From positions 1,054,001-1,118,000 of the forward strand of contig NZ_CP011803.1 of NCBI RefSeq assembly GCF_001038625.1: DNA of 64,000 bases. Direction: 5' to 3'. Position numbers and translations under genes: made by a program. Of this stretch, positions 1 through 8,452 are shown in pieces (the stretch's first letter is position 1; every line of letters starts with the position of its first letter). Source of the DNA: Clostridium carboxidivorans P7 (GTDB lineage: Bacteria; Bacillota; Clostridia; Clostridiales; Clostridiaceae). The notes below the pieces were generated by a model. The model ran no database searches, had not been told where the DNA came from, and saw only the letters and a list, made by a program, of their open reading frames with translations.

Positions 1-1
1 G

Positions 2-214
2 TTTTATATTATTGGAATAGTTTTAACTGCTATAGGCATGTTCACCGGCACATTGCTACCATTTGATCGATTGATAAATATTTTATATCCTATATCAGGA
101 TATTCAGGTATTGTCTTTCTAGGATTTGTAGTTTATAAAGAATTCATAAATAAGAACGCCTTTTCTATGGATAAAAGAGCTAATGTTGATGAAATGATAA
201 AAATTAATGAATAA
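2..214 (+). CDS. C-terminal part of a YkvI-like membrane protein (cut by window edge)
   Basis: The reading frame is open from the window edge and ends at TAA 212-214, giving 70 residues. It contains one full hydrophobic segment, a short PFDRLINILYPISGY stretch, a second hydrophobic segment and a charged tail. This pattern resembles the C-terminus of the YkvI family of membrane proteins, which are related to amino acid/cation transporters. The family match is from memory of its C-terminal motif, so the function is tentative. Most of the gene lies outside the window. Confidence 0.5.
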   Translation, partial: FYIIGIVLTAIGMFTGTLLPFDRLINILYPISGYSGIVFLGFVVYKEFINKNAFSMDKRANVDEMIKINE

Positions 215-242
215 TCTAGACACTCTTTACTAGTTTGTAAAA

Positions 243-434
243 AATTGTCTTGGAATGTCCATAGTTTCAAAAAATACATTTAAAAATTATATATCCTTAG
301 GATTTATAAAAGAAAGTTATATAATAAATATTTCTCTTAAAAGATATATTTATTTAGTTATTAGCTCTAAGAGACCCCTTACTCCCGCTGCAAATGCTTT
401 TTTTACTCTATGTAAGAGTCAGTATAAATTCTAA
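243..434 (+). pseudogene. LysR-type regulator remnant (C-terminal fragment)
   Basis: An open stretch of 63 codons has no start codon or ribosome binding site. It reads like the end of a LysR substrate-binding domain: GMSIVSKNTFKNY, then IYLVISSKRPLTPAANAFF and a short Cys-containing tail. LysR proteins usually have about 300 residues, and the DNA-binding half is absent. It is followed after six bases by the selA remnant, so two unrelated broken genes have been brought together, probably by deletion. Confidence 0.7.
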
Positions 435-440
435 TAAATA

Positions 441-715
441 GATGTTATGAGCTTTAGTGGAGATAAGATGCTTGGAGGACCACAGGCAGGAATAATTATA
501 GGTAAAAAAATATATATAGATAAAATGAAAAAGAATCAACTTACAAGGGCATTGAGAATAGATAAGATGACACTTGCTGCATTAGAAAAAAATTAAGAGA
601 AAATAAAACTTCTATAATAATTAGAATTTCAGATAATGAAGTTGTTTTAGATGTAAGGACTATTTTTGATAAGGATTTTGATATAATAGTGGAGGCTTTT
701 ATGATATTAGATTAA
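441..715 (+). pseudogene. selA: selA remnant: L-seryl-tRNA(Sec) selenium transferase with an internal deletion
   Basis: SelA converts seryl-tRNA(Sec) to selenocysteinyl-tRNA(Sec) with PLP. The first frame (441-597) has the family's PLP-lysine region, [17 protein letters not shown], followed by [17 protein letters not shown]. The protein then jumps, with a frame change near 585-600, to the last part of the family: [26 protein letters not shown] and DIIVEAF, ending at TAA 713-715. Roughly a hundred codons are missing between the two parts, and so is the whole N-terminal half. This copy cannot be functional. The selenoprotein genes downstream therefore need another selA elsewhere in the genome. 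Confidence 0.85.
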
Positions 716-733
716 AAGAGGGGTGGTAAGATT

Positions 734-757
734 GTGAAGTATATTGTTGCATCATAA
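734..757 (+). pseudogene. Possible selB start remnant
   Basis: A GTG behind a GGGTGG-type ribosome binding site opens a seven-codon frame reading MKYIVAS and then stops. SelB, the selenocysteine-specific elongation factor, commonly starts with a very similar MKHIV or MKYIV sequence, and it usually follows selA. Position and sequence fit a selB gene almost entirely deleted between its first codons and the tRNA. The match is too short to be certain. Confidence 0.35.
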
Positions 758-856
758 AAAATGATACAATTAATCACATAAAGTGATAATTGGGTTTACT
801 TAAAGACGTTGACATAATAACTTGCATACTTTATAATGTTTTATGTAATCAAATAT

Positions 857-953
857 GGGAGTAGATAGGTTCTGGTGTTCCTGACGGTCTTCAAAACCGT
901 TCTGCCGTGCTAAGACCACGACGGGTGGGTTCGATTCCCACATATTCCCGCCA
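857..953 (+). tRNA. selC: tRNA-Sec (anticodon TCA), CCA encoded
   Basis: The anticodon loop CTTCAAA, with anticodon TCA, is closed by the ACGGT/ACCGT stem. The T-arm is GTGGG-TTCGATT-CCCAC. A long variable arm (CCGTG...CACG) and an extended acceptor stem starting GGGAGTA and ending ATTCCC plus G and CCA complete a 97-base tRNA, as expected for bacterial selenocysteine tRNA. Acceptor pairing is seven pairs with one G-T wobble; the eighth position is G-A. It appears intact although the neighbouring selA and selB are wrecked. Confidence 0.93.
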
Positions 954-955
954 TT

Positions 956-992
956 AAATAAAAGCGAGGCCCAAAAGTCACGCTTATTTTAT
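956..992 (+). terminator. Weak hairpin after tRNA-Sec
   Basis: AAATAAAAGCG and CGCTTATTTT can pair over eight of ten positions around a 14-base loop. The T run lies inside the right arm. It may terminate the tRNA transcript. Confidence 0.35.
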
Positions 993-1052
993 GTAAAAAA
1001 ACAAATGATACTAGCGTACCTATAAAACTCTAGTGTGAGTTAGATCCTTAGA

Positions 1053-1706
1053 TTAATTTTTGAAAGAAGCAGTTATTTGTTTAATATACCTTAACATTGT
1101 TTCCGAGCACTCTTCAATATTTAAGGTTTCTCCACTATTTAATATTTTAGTAAGCATTCCATGATATAACAGTATGGTCATTTCATTAATATCATTTAGG
1201 TATTCTTCTTTTAAATATCCATAAGCTGCTAATGTTTTTAATAAAATTAGGTTTCTTTCATATAAATTGCTCTTTAAAAGCATAGGAAGCAATTCCTCAG
1301 AATGGTCTCCCAATTCTTCAGGAAAAATTGAGTAGTATTCTTCAATAATATTTGATATAGAATCGCTATGCTTCCCAAAAAAAATAATATTATATATCTT
1401 AGGACTTGAAAAAGAGTATTTACAAAAATATTTCCAAATTTCATAGTACTTATCAATGTTATTGTGAAGAGCGTTAAGATATTGAGAAAGGCTAAAAGTA
1501 TACTCCTTTAAATGCCTTATAGAAGCATAAAGAATAAGTTCATCTAAATTTTCAAAGTAATTATATAACGTCGCACTATTATAGCCTGCTATATCAGCTA
1601 CTTTCCTTATTGTTATAGCTTGCATTCCTTCTTCATCCATAATTTTAGAAGCCGCATCAATAAAATAACTCATATTTCTATGTTTCTTAATTGTTTTCTT
1701 AATCAT
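1053..1706 (-). CDS. TetR family transcriptional regulator
   Basis: The protein has 217 residues. The N-terminal helix-turn-helix reads AITIRKVADIAGYNSATLYN (about residues 31-50), followed by YFENLDEL, which is the standard TetR signature. The remainder is a helical ligand or dimerisation domain of unknown specificity. The gene is divergent from the reductase operon. A 35-base perfect palindrome (1907-1941) between them overlaps the proposed operon promoter, so this protein is the obvious candidate to bind there. The ligand is unknown; a reductase substrate or a selenium-related signal would be reasonable but unproved. Confidence 0.85.
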   Translation of the reverse strand: MIKKTIKKHRNMSYFIDAASKIMDEEGMQAITIRKVADIAGYNSATLYNYFENLDELILYASIRHLKEYTFSLSQYLNALHNNIDKYYEIWKYFCKYSFSSPKIYNIIFFGKHSDSISNIIEEYYSIFPEELGDHSEELLPMLLKSNLYERNLILLKTLAAYGYLKEEYLNDINEMTILLYHGMLTKILNSGETLNIEECSETMLRYIKQITASFKN

Positions 1707-1906
1707 TATTTATCTCCAATGTTCAAAATGTTAGTTTTTACTTAAGTAATGAAATCAAAATTTCATTGTGATTATTTTACTTCACGATTTTACAGTTATT
1801 TATTATAACATAAAATACTAGAGAGCACAATAAATGACAGTTATTGTCAATATCACTTTCTTTAATAAAAAGAACTATAAAAATAACAAATAAGAACTAT
1901 CACAAT

Positions 1907-1941
1907 TTTCAATCATGATTATATTATAATCATGATTGAAA
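1907..1941. promoter_or_regulatory. Perfect 35-base palindrome, probable TetR operator
   Basis: Two 17-base arms (TTTCAATCATGATTATA and its exact reverse complement) flank a single central T. Outer flanks CACAATT and AATTGTG add further symmetry. It lies between the divergent TetR gene and the reductase operon. Confidence 0.75.
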
Positions 1942-1964
1942 AACAATCGTAATTGTGTTAAAAT
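1936..1964 (+). promoter_or_regulatory. Probable promoter of the reductase operon
   Basis: TTGAAA (1936-1941) and TAAAAT (1959-1964) are separated by 17 bases. The -35 box lies in the right arm of the palindrome, so a bound regulator would block RNA polymerase. The stretch from there to 2046 holds only a leader with the ribosome binding site AAAAGGGGG. Confidence 0.6.
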
Positions 1965-2045
1965 TAAGACAAATAGCGCTATCAAATTATGTAAATTGAG
2001 AAATGATGTGGAATAATAATTAATTTATAAAAGGGGGTATAAATA

Positions 2046-3371
2046 TTGAAGTTAGAAATTGGTAACTTTCATGTTAAGGATATCGTTTTTGGTGAAAAGA
2101 CATCTTATAAAGATGGAATTTTAACAATAAATAAAAAAGAGGCTTTAGATTTTGTTTTAGAAGATGAACATATAACAGAGGCAGATTTGGTAATTGTTAA
2201 GCCAGGTGATAAGATTCGTTTGGTACCAGTAAAAGAAGCCATTGAGCCAAGGGTGAAAGTAAACGGTAACACTTTATTTCCAGGTGTTACAGGAGAAGTA
2301 ATGCCAGTAGGTGAGGGAAGAACTCATGCACTTAAAGATTGTAGTATTTTAGTTGTTGGAAAGCACTGGGGTGGATTCCAGGATGGATTAATAGATATGA
2401 GCGGTGAAGGTGCAAAATACACTTATTATTCACAGCTAAAGAACATAGTACTTGTAGGTGATACAGACGAGGATTTTGAGAAACATGAACAGCAGAAGAA
2501 GAACAAAGCGTTAAGATGGGCTGGACACAAATTAGCTGAATTTATTGCAAATTGTGTTAAAGACTTAGAACCAGAAGAAATAGAAACTTTTGAATTAGAT
2601 CCAGTTACAAAAAGATCTAAAGAAGTTCAAGAATTACCTTCTGTTGTATTTGTAATGCAGCCGCAGTCACAAATGGAAGAGATGGGTTATAACGATCTAG
2701 TATATGGATGGGATGCAAATCATATGGTTCCAACCTTCATGCATCCAAATGAAGTATTGGATGGAGCTGTGATTTCAGGAAGCTTTATGCCATGTTCATC
2801 AAAGTGGTCAACCTATGATTTTCAAAATAACCCAACTATTAAAAAACTTTATGCTGAACATGGAAAGACACTTAACTTCTTAGGAGTTATAATGTCAAAT
2901 CTTAATGTAGCGTTAGAGCAAAAGAAGCGTTCAGCTTTATTTGTAGCTCAAATGGCTAAATCCTTAGGTGCAGATGGAGCTATTGTAGCTGAAGAAGGAT
3001 ATGGAAATCCAGATGCAGACTTCATAGCATGTATAGTAGCTTTAGAAGATGCTGGAGTTAAAACTTGTGGTATTACTAATGAATGTACAGGAAGAGATGG
3101 AGAATCTCAACCTCTAGTTTCTTTAGATATAAAGGCAGATGCTATTGTATCTACTGGAAACGTTTCGGAGTTGATAGAACTACCTCCAATGGAAACTGTT
3201 ATAGGCGAACTACAATCTTTAGCTAGAGATGGTTTGTCTGGAGGTTGGTCAAATGACGAAATATTAGGATCTTCAGTAAGAGAAGATGGTTCAATTATTA
3301 TGGAAAATAATGCTATGTTCTGTGGAGATCAGGCTGTTGGTTGGTCACCAAAGACAATGAAAGATTTTTAA
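2046..3371 (+). CDS. Glycine/sarcosine/betaine reductase component B, pyruvoyl-precursor subunit (GrdE/GrdG/GrdI family)
   Basis: Component B binds the substrate amine as a Schiff base through a pyruvoyl group made by self-cleavage of this proprotein at a Cys. The protein has 441 residues and starts at TTG 2046 behind AAAAGGGGG. Cys250, in SGSFMPCSSKWSTYDFQN, is the likely cleavage residue (inference from family alignment by eye). The C-terminal region, with GITNECTGRDG, SLARDGLSGGW and IIMENNAMFCGDQ, looks more like the sarcosine/betaine versions (GrdG, GrdI) than glycine-specific GrdE, but I cannot decide the substrate. The selenoprotein subunit follows after 15 bases. Confidence 0.9.
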   Translation: MKLEIGNFHVKDIVFGEKTSYKDGILTINKKEALDFVLEDEHITEADLVIVKPGDKIRLVPVKEAIEPRVKVNGNTLFPGVTGEVMPVGEGRTHALKDCSILVVGKHWGGFQDGLIDMSGEGAKYTYYSQLKNIVLVGDTDEDFEKHEQQKKNKALRWAGHKLAEFIANCVKDLEPEEIETFELDPVTKRSKEVQELPSVVFVMQPQSQMEEMGYNDLVYGWDANHMVPTFMHPNEVLDGAVISGSFMPCSSKWSTYDFQNNPTIKKLYAEHGKTLNFLGVIMSNLNVALEQKKRSALFVAQMAKSLGADGAIVAEEGYGNPDADFIACIVALEDAGVKTCGITNECTGRDGESQPLVSLDIKADAIVSTGNVSELIELPPMETVIGELQSLARDGLSGGWSNDEILGSSVREDGSIIMENNAMFCGDQAVGWSPKTMKDF

Positions 3372-3386
3372 GGAGGTGCAGTTTAG

Positions 3387-4700
3387 ATGAAGAAAGCAAT
3401 TTTATATTTGAACCAATTCTTTGGACAAATAGGTGGAGAAGATAAGGCAGATTTCCAACCAGAAATAAGAGAAGGATTAGTTGGACCAGCTATGGAATTA
3501 AACAAAGATCTTAAAGATGCTGAAGTAACTCACACAATAATATGTGGAGATAACTTTATGGGTTCCAATGAAAAAGAAGCAGTAGAAAAAATACTAGGAT
3601 TTTTAGAGGGAAAAGAATTTGATATATTCTTTGCAGGACCTGCATTTCAAGCAGGTAGATATGGAAATGCTTGCGGAGTTATATGTAAAGCAGTAAAAGA
3701 AAAATTTAATGTACCAGTAATATCATCTATGCACATTGAAAATCCTGGTGTTGAGATGTTCAAAAAAGATGTTTACATCTTTATAGGTGGAAATAATGCT
3801 GGAAGAATGAGAAAAGATGTAAAGGCAATGGCTAACTTTGGAAATAAAATACTTAGTGGTGAAAAACTTCTTTCTGCAGAAGAAGAAGGCTACTATGGAA
3901 GAGGCAAAAGACATCAAGTTTGGCTTGAATCAGGTAAACCAGCTGCTGATAGAGTAGTAGAAATGATGATAAAGAAATTAAATGGTGAAAAATTTGAAAC
4001 AGAACTTCCTATTCCTAAAATGGATAGAGTTCCAATAGCACCAGCTATTAAAGACTTAAGTAAGGCAACTATAGCTTGTGTAACAACTGGAGGTATAGTT
4101 CCTGTAGATAACCCTGATAGAATTCAATCTGCTTCAGCAACAAGATGGGGTAGATATGATGTGTCAAAGTTAGACAGATTAGAAGGTGGAGTATTCAAGA
4201 CAATCCATGCAGGATTTGACCCTGCAGCAGCAGATGCAGATCCTAATGTAATAGTTCCATTGGATGCTTTAAGAGCATACGAAAAAGAAGGAAAAATAGG
4301 CAAGCTACATGAGTATTTCTATTCTACAGTTGGAACTGGAACTACCCAAGGAGAAGCTGCTAGAATGGCAAAGGAAATTATTGTGCATCTAAAGGAAGCC
4401 AATGTAAATGCAGTTGTACTAACTTCCACCTGAGGAACTTGTACACGTTGCGGTGCAACAATGGTAAAAGAAATTGAAAGAGCTGGATTCCCAGTTGTTC
4501 AAATGTGTAATTTAATTCCTGTAGCAACAACAGTAGGATCAAACAGAATAGTACCAACTATTTCTATTCCATATCCACTTGGAAACCCTGCAGATTCTAA
4601 AGATCATCAGTGGAAATTAAGATATCACAGAGTAGGTGTAGCTTTAGACGCTCTTGCAACTGATATTGAAGAACAAACTGTTTTTAAAGTAAAGATCTAA
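3387..4700 (+). CDS. Glycine/sarcosine/betaine reductase component B selenoprotein (GrdB/GrdF/GrdH family), Sec at codon 349
   Basis: This is the selenocysteine subunit of substrate-binding component B. The frame runs through TGA 4431-4433, giving TST-U-GTCTRCGATM, the conserved active-site context of the family, with two further Cys residues just after Sec. With the TGA read through, the protein has 437 residues, the usual length. A stem GTTGC-GGT-GCAAC starts 13 bases after the TGA and fits a bacterial SECIS element. The start ATG follows AGGAGGTGC. Without recoding, the gene would be misread as two separate pieces, 3387-4433 and 4461-4700. Confidence 0.93.
4431..4459 (+). promoter_or_regulatory. 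Sec UGA codon and bacterial SECIS hairpin of the component B selenoprotein
   Basis: After the TGA, the hairpin GTTGC (4447-4451), loop GGT, GCAAC (4455-4459) places loop guanines about 19 bases downstream. This is within the spacing known for SelB-binding SECIS elements. Confidence 0.65.
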
Positions 4701-4719
4701 AAATAAGATATGGTGCTGG

Positions 4720-4760
4720 AAAGAATAAACCAGGACTAATAAGTAGTATATTTATTCTTT
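4720..4760 (+). terminator. Hairpin between the component B gene and trxB
   Basis: AAAGAATAAA (4720-4729) and TTTATTCTTT (4751-4760) are perfectly complementary with a 21-base loop, followed by GGAGTGTTTT. It could be a weak terminator or processing site within the operon. Confidence 0.4.
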
Positions 4761-4828
4761 GGAGTGTTTTCTAATTAAGATATGATATATAAAAAAACAA
4801 CCTAAAATTTGTGCAAAGAAGGTGCAAT

Positions 4829-5778
<950 letters not shown>

Positions 5779-5792
5779 AGGAGGAAGTTAAT

Positions 5793-6116
5793 ATGATAAT
5801 CTTAGACAAAGAGACATTTAAAGGTGAAGTTTTAGAATCTGAAGGTTATACACTTGTTGATTATTATGGAGATGGTTGTGTACCTTGTCAGGCATTGTTA
5901 CCAGATATAGAAGAATTATCAGTTAAATTTGAAGGGAAAGTTAAATTTTGCAAGTTGAATACTACAAAAGCTAGAAGATTAGCTATTTCACAAAGAGTAC
6001 TGGGACTTCCTACAATTATACTTTATAAAGATGGAGAAAAAATTGAAGAAGTCATAAAGGATGATGCTACAAAAGCAAACATTGAAGCAATGATTATTAA
6101 ACACATTGGTGCTTAA
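5793..6116 (+). CDS. trxA: Thioredoxin with GCVPC active site
   Basis: This small redox protein has 107 residues and the thioredoxin fold. Its active site reads GDGCVPC instead of the usual WCGPC. Thioredoxins encoded in glycine reductase operons of other anaerobes are known to carry the same GCVPC variant, so this fits a dedicated electron donor to the selenoprotein. The cis-proline segment GLPTIILY is present. It starts 14 bases after the trxB stop behind GAGGAGG. Confidence 0.93.
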   Translation: MIILDKETFKGEVLESEGYTLVDYYGDGCVPCQALLPDIEELSVKFEGKVKFCKLNTTKARRLAISQRVLGLPTIILYKDGEKIEEVIKDDATKANIEAMIIKHIGA

Positions 6117-6128
6117 TTAAATTTAAAA

Positions 6129-6271
6129 GGTAATTTGTGAGCGGAGCGAATGGGGTTAATTACCCCGCGTTCCGACTAAAAGGAGGCCAAAGCCCTAAAT
6201 GGGCGTTGGCGGGTAATTCATGAGCGGGAGCGAATAGGGTTAATTACCCAGTGTTTCCGACTAAAAGGAGG
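6129..6271 (+). repeat. Tandem duplicated leader unit with hairpins upstream of grdA
   Basis: Two imperfect copies (6129-6186 and 6212-6271, period 83 bases) each run from GGTAATT, through GAGCGG(G)AGCGAAT and a GGGTTAATTACCC palindrome, to CCGACTAAAAGGAGG. In each copy GGTAATT can pair with AATTACC. Between them lies a further hairpin, GCCAA-A-GCCC/GGGC-G-TTGGC (6186-6210). Only the second AGGAGG precedes a gene, grdA; the first precedes the hairpin. GC content is visibly higher than in neighbouring DNA. The role is unknown. Confidence 0.75.
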
Positions 6272-6280
6272 AAAAAAATT

Positions 6281-6757
6281 ATGAGTTTATTAGAAGGAAA
6301 AAAAATAATTGCAATAGGTGACAGGGATGGAATTCCAGGTCCAGCTATCGAAGAATGTGCTAAAAGTGCGAAAGCAGAAGTTGTATTTGCTTCCACAGAA
6401 TGCTTTGTTTGAACAGCCGCAGGTGCTATGGATCTGGAGATCCAACAAAGAGTAAAAGATTTAACTGAAAAATACGGTGCTGAAAACGTGATTGTAATAA
6501 TAGGAGGAGCTGAAGCAGAGGCTTCAGGACTATCAGCAGAAACTGTAGCTGCTGGAGATCCAACTTTCGCAGGACCACTTGCAGGAATTGCATTAGGTCT
6601 TGGAGTATATCACGCGGTAGAACCAGAAGTTAAAGATGAATTTGATGCAGCTGTTTATGATGAGCAGTGTGGAATGATGGAAATGGTTCTTGATGTTGAT
6701 GCAATTATTAGTGAAGTAAAGCCTATTAGAGATGAATATTCAAAGTACAATAAATAG
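6281..6757 (+). CDS. grdA: Glycine reductase selenoprotein A, Sec at codon 44
   Basis: GrdA is the shared selenoprotein that takes the carboxymethyl group from component B and passes it to component C. The true start is ATG 6281 behind AAAGGAGG. TGA 6410-6412 is codon 44 in the conserved context [16 protein letters not shown], which is the known Sec position of GrdA. The full protein has 158 residues, the usual size. The hairpin GGATC-TGGA-GATCC (6430-6443), 17 bases past the TGA, can serve as SECIS. An annotation that stops at TGA would keep only the part from about 6428. Confidence 0.96.
6410..6443 (+). promoter_or_regulatory. Sec UGA codon and SECIS hairpin of grdA
   Basis: The TGA at 6410-6412 is followed by a five-pair stem GGATC/GATCC with loop TGGA at 6430-6443. 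The loop guanines lie about 24 bases downstream of the UGA. Confidence 0.65.
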
Positions 6758-6786
6758 TTATAGGCAACTTTAACGATCTAAAAATG

Positions 6787-6812
6787 GCATGCAGAAATGC
6801 ATGCTGTTTTTG
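6787..6812 (+). terminator. Terminator-like hairpin between grdA and grdC
   Basis: GGCATGCA and TGCATGCT form a tight stem closed by GAA(A), followed by GTTTTT. It may let grdA be transcribed more than grdC and grdD, which would suit its role as a shared small carrier protein. Confidence 0.55.
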
Positions 6813-6852
6813 AATATACAATAACTGAACATAATGGATGGAGGTTTTAAAA

Positions 6853-8391
6853 ATGAGTTTTCCAGTAATAAAAAAAGCGGCTTATGTATTAGTAAATACA
6901 CCAGATATGATATTGCACAATGGTACTACTCAAACCCTAGAAAGAGAAACAAATCCAGAATCAGAATATTTAAAGGAGATACAAAATCACTTAAGATCTT
7001 TTGAAGATGTTGTTAGTTATGCACCAAATCAAACTTATATTGGAAACATGACTCCAGAAGAATTAAGTGAAAGAAAAAGACCATGGTATGATGAAAAGGT
7101 TGAAGGTTTGTCCAGATTTGGTAAGTTTGGTGAAATCATGCCTCAAGATGAGTTCTATGGTTTGATGAAAATAAGTGATGTATTTGATCTTGTTTTGTTA
7201 GAGAAGAATTTCACAGAGTCTGTTAGAGAAAAGTTTAAGTCTCATGCTGTTTTAAAGATTAAAGCTGACGAGTTAAAGGAAGGAATAGACTTATCTGAAA
7301 TAGAAAAGCTAATAGAAAATCATATAGCTGAAGGTTTATATGATAATGGCAAGCTTGTTGGTTGTGTAAAAAGAGCTCACGAATTTGATAAAAATTTAAC
7401 TTCACATATTATTGTTGAAAATTTAGCTGTTAAGGCATCTGGGGTACTTGCATTAATGCATCTGGTAAAGAACTCAGGGGTAGATGTTAATGAGGTAGAA
7501 TACTTAATTGAATGTTCAGAAGAAGCTATAGGCGATATGAATCAGCGAGGCGGCGGAAATATGGCTAAGGCTTGTGGCGAAATTGCAGGAATTAAAGGTG
7601 CTACAGGTTCAGATATGAGAGGCTTTTGTGCGGGTCCTTCACACTCAATAGTTGCAGCAGCAGCATTAGTTAAAGCAGGCATTTATAAAAATGTAATAGT
7701 TTTTGCTGGTGGAGCTACTGCTAAGCTTGGAATGAATGGTAAAGATCATGTTAAAAAAGGATTACCTGTTTTAGAAGATTGCTTAGGAGGATTTGCAATA
7801 CTAATATCTGAAAATGATGGTGTAAGTCCAATTTTAAGAACAGATGTAATAGGAAGACATAGTATTGGACATGGTGCTGCACCACAAGCAGTTTTAGAAG
7901 CATTAGTTTCAGATCCATTAAGTAAGAATGGACTAAAAATTACAGATGTTGATAAATTTGCTCCAGAACTTCAAACTCCAGATTTAACGGAACCAGCAGG
8001 AGCAGGAGATGTTCCAACTCAAAACTATAAGATGATAGGAGCGCTTGCTGTAAAGAGCGGACAATTAGAGAGAAAAGAGTTAGCAAATTTTGTTGTAAAA
8101 CATGGATACCCAGGATATGCACCAACACAAGGTCATATACCATCAGGAGTACCTATAATTGGTCATGGCATTGAACATATAATGGCGGGAAAATTAAATA
8201 ACTTTATGTTAATAGGAAAAGGAAGCTTGTTCTTAGGAAGAATGACTAACTTGTTCGATGGAATTTCAATATTAGTTGATAAGAATACTGGCGCATCAGA
8301 AAGTGACGAAGCTTCAGTTTCAAAAGAAGAAATTAAGAACATGATAGCTGAAGAATTAAAAAAATTTGCATCTAAAATGATGGAAGAATAA
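6853..8391 (+). CDS. grdC: Glycine reductase component C, beta subunit
   Basis: Component C releases acetyl phosphate from the carboxymethylated selenoprotein A. GrdC is known to be related to FabH-type condensing enzymes. The protein has 512 residues from ATG 6853, which follows the GGAGG at 6840; an in-frame ATG at 6838 overlaps that site and is less likely. Typical segments are KKAAYVLVNTPDMILHNGTT at the N-terminus and GSDMRGFCAGPSHSIVAAAA with a conserved Cys in the middle. It is followed by grdD after 61 bases. Confidence 0.95.
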   Translation: MSFPVIKKAAYVLVNTPDMILHNGTTQTLERETNPESEYLKEIQNHLRSFEDVVSYAPNQTYIGNMTPEELSERKRPWYDEKVEGLSRFGKFGEIMPQDEFYGLMKISDVFDLVLLEKNFTESVREKFKSHAVLKIKADELKEGIDLSEIEKLIENHIAEGLYDNGKLVGCVKRAHEFDKNLTSHIIVENLAVKASGVLALMHLVKNSGVDVNEVEYLIECSEEAIGDMNQRGGGNMAKACGEIAGIKGATGSDMRGFCAGPSHSIVAAAALVKAGIYKNVIVFAGGATAKLGMNGKDHVKKGLPVLEDCLGGFAILISENDGVSPILRTDVIGRHSIGHGAAPQAVLEALVSDPLSKNGLKITDVDKFAPELQTPDLTEPAGAGDVPTQNYKMIGALAVKSGQLERKELANFVVKHGYPGYAPTQGHIPSGVPIIGHGIEHIMAGKLNNFMLIGKGSLFLGRMTNLFDGISILVDKNTGASESDEASVSKEEIKNMIAEELKKFASKMMEE

Positions 8392-8452
8392 ATAATGGTA
8401 TTATAGACATTAGAAAGTATTGAATAGATGCTAATAAAAAGGAGGGAGCAAC

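Noticed and set aside
1707-2045. Glycine riboswitch before the reductase operon
   Set aside because: I looked for the paired GGAGA-type cores and found none. Only the palindrome, a promoter and a ribosome binding site are visible.
6129-6271. CRISPR-like repeats before grdA
   Set aside because: There are only two imperfect copies, they contain gene-start signals, and there are no cas genes in the window.
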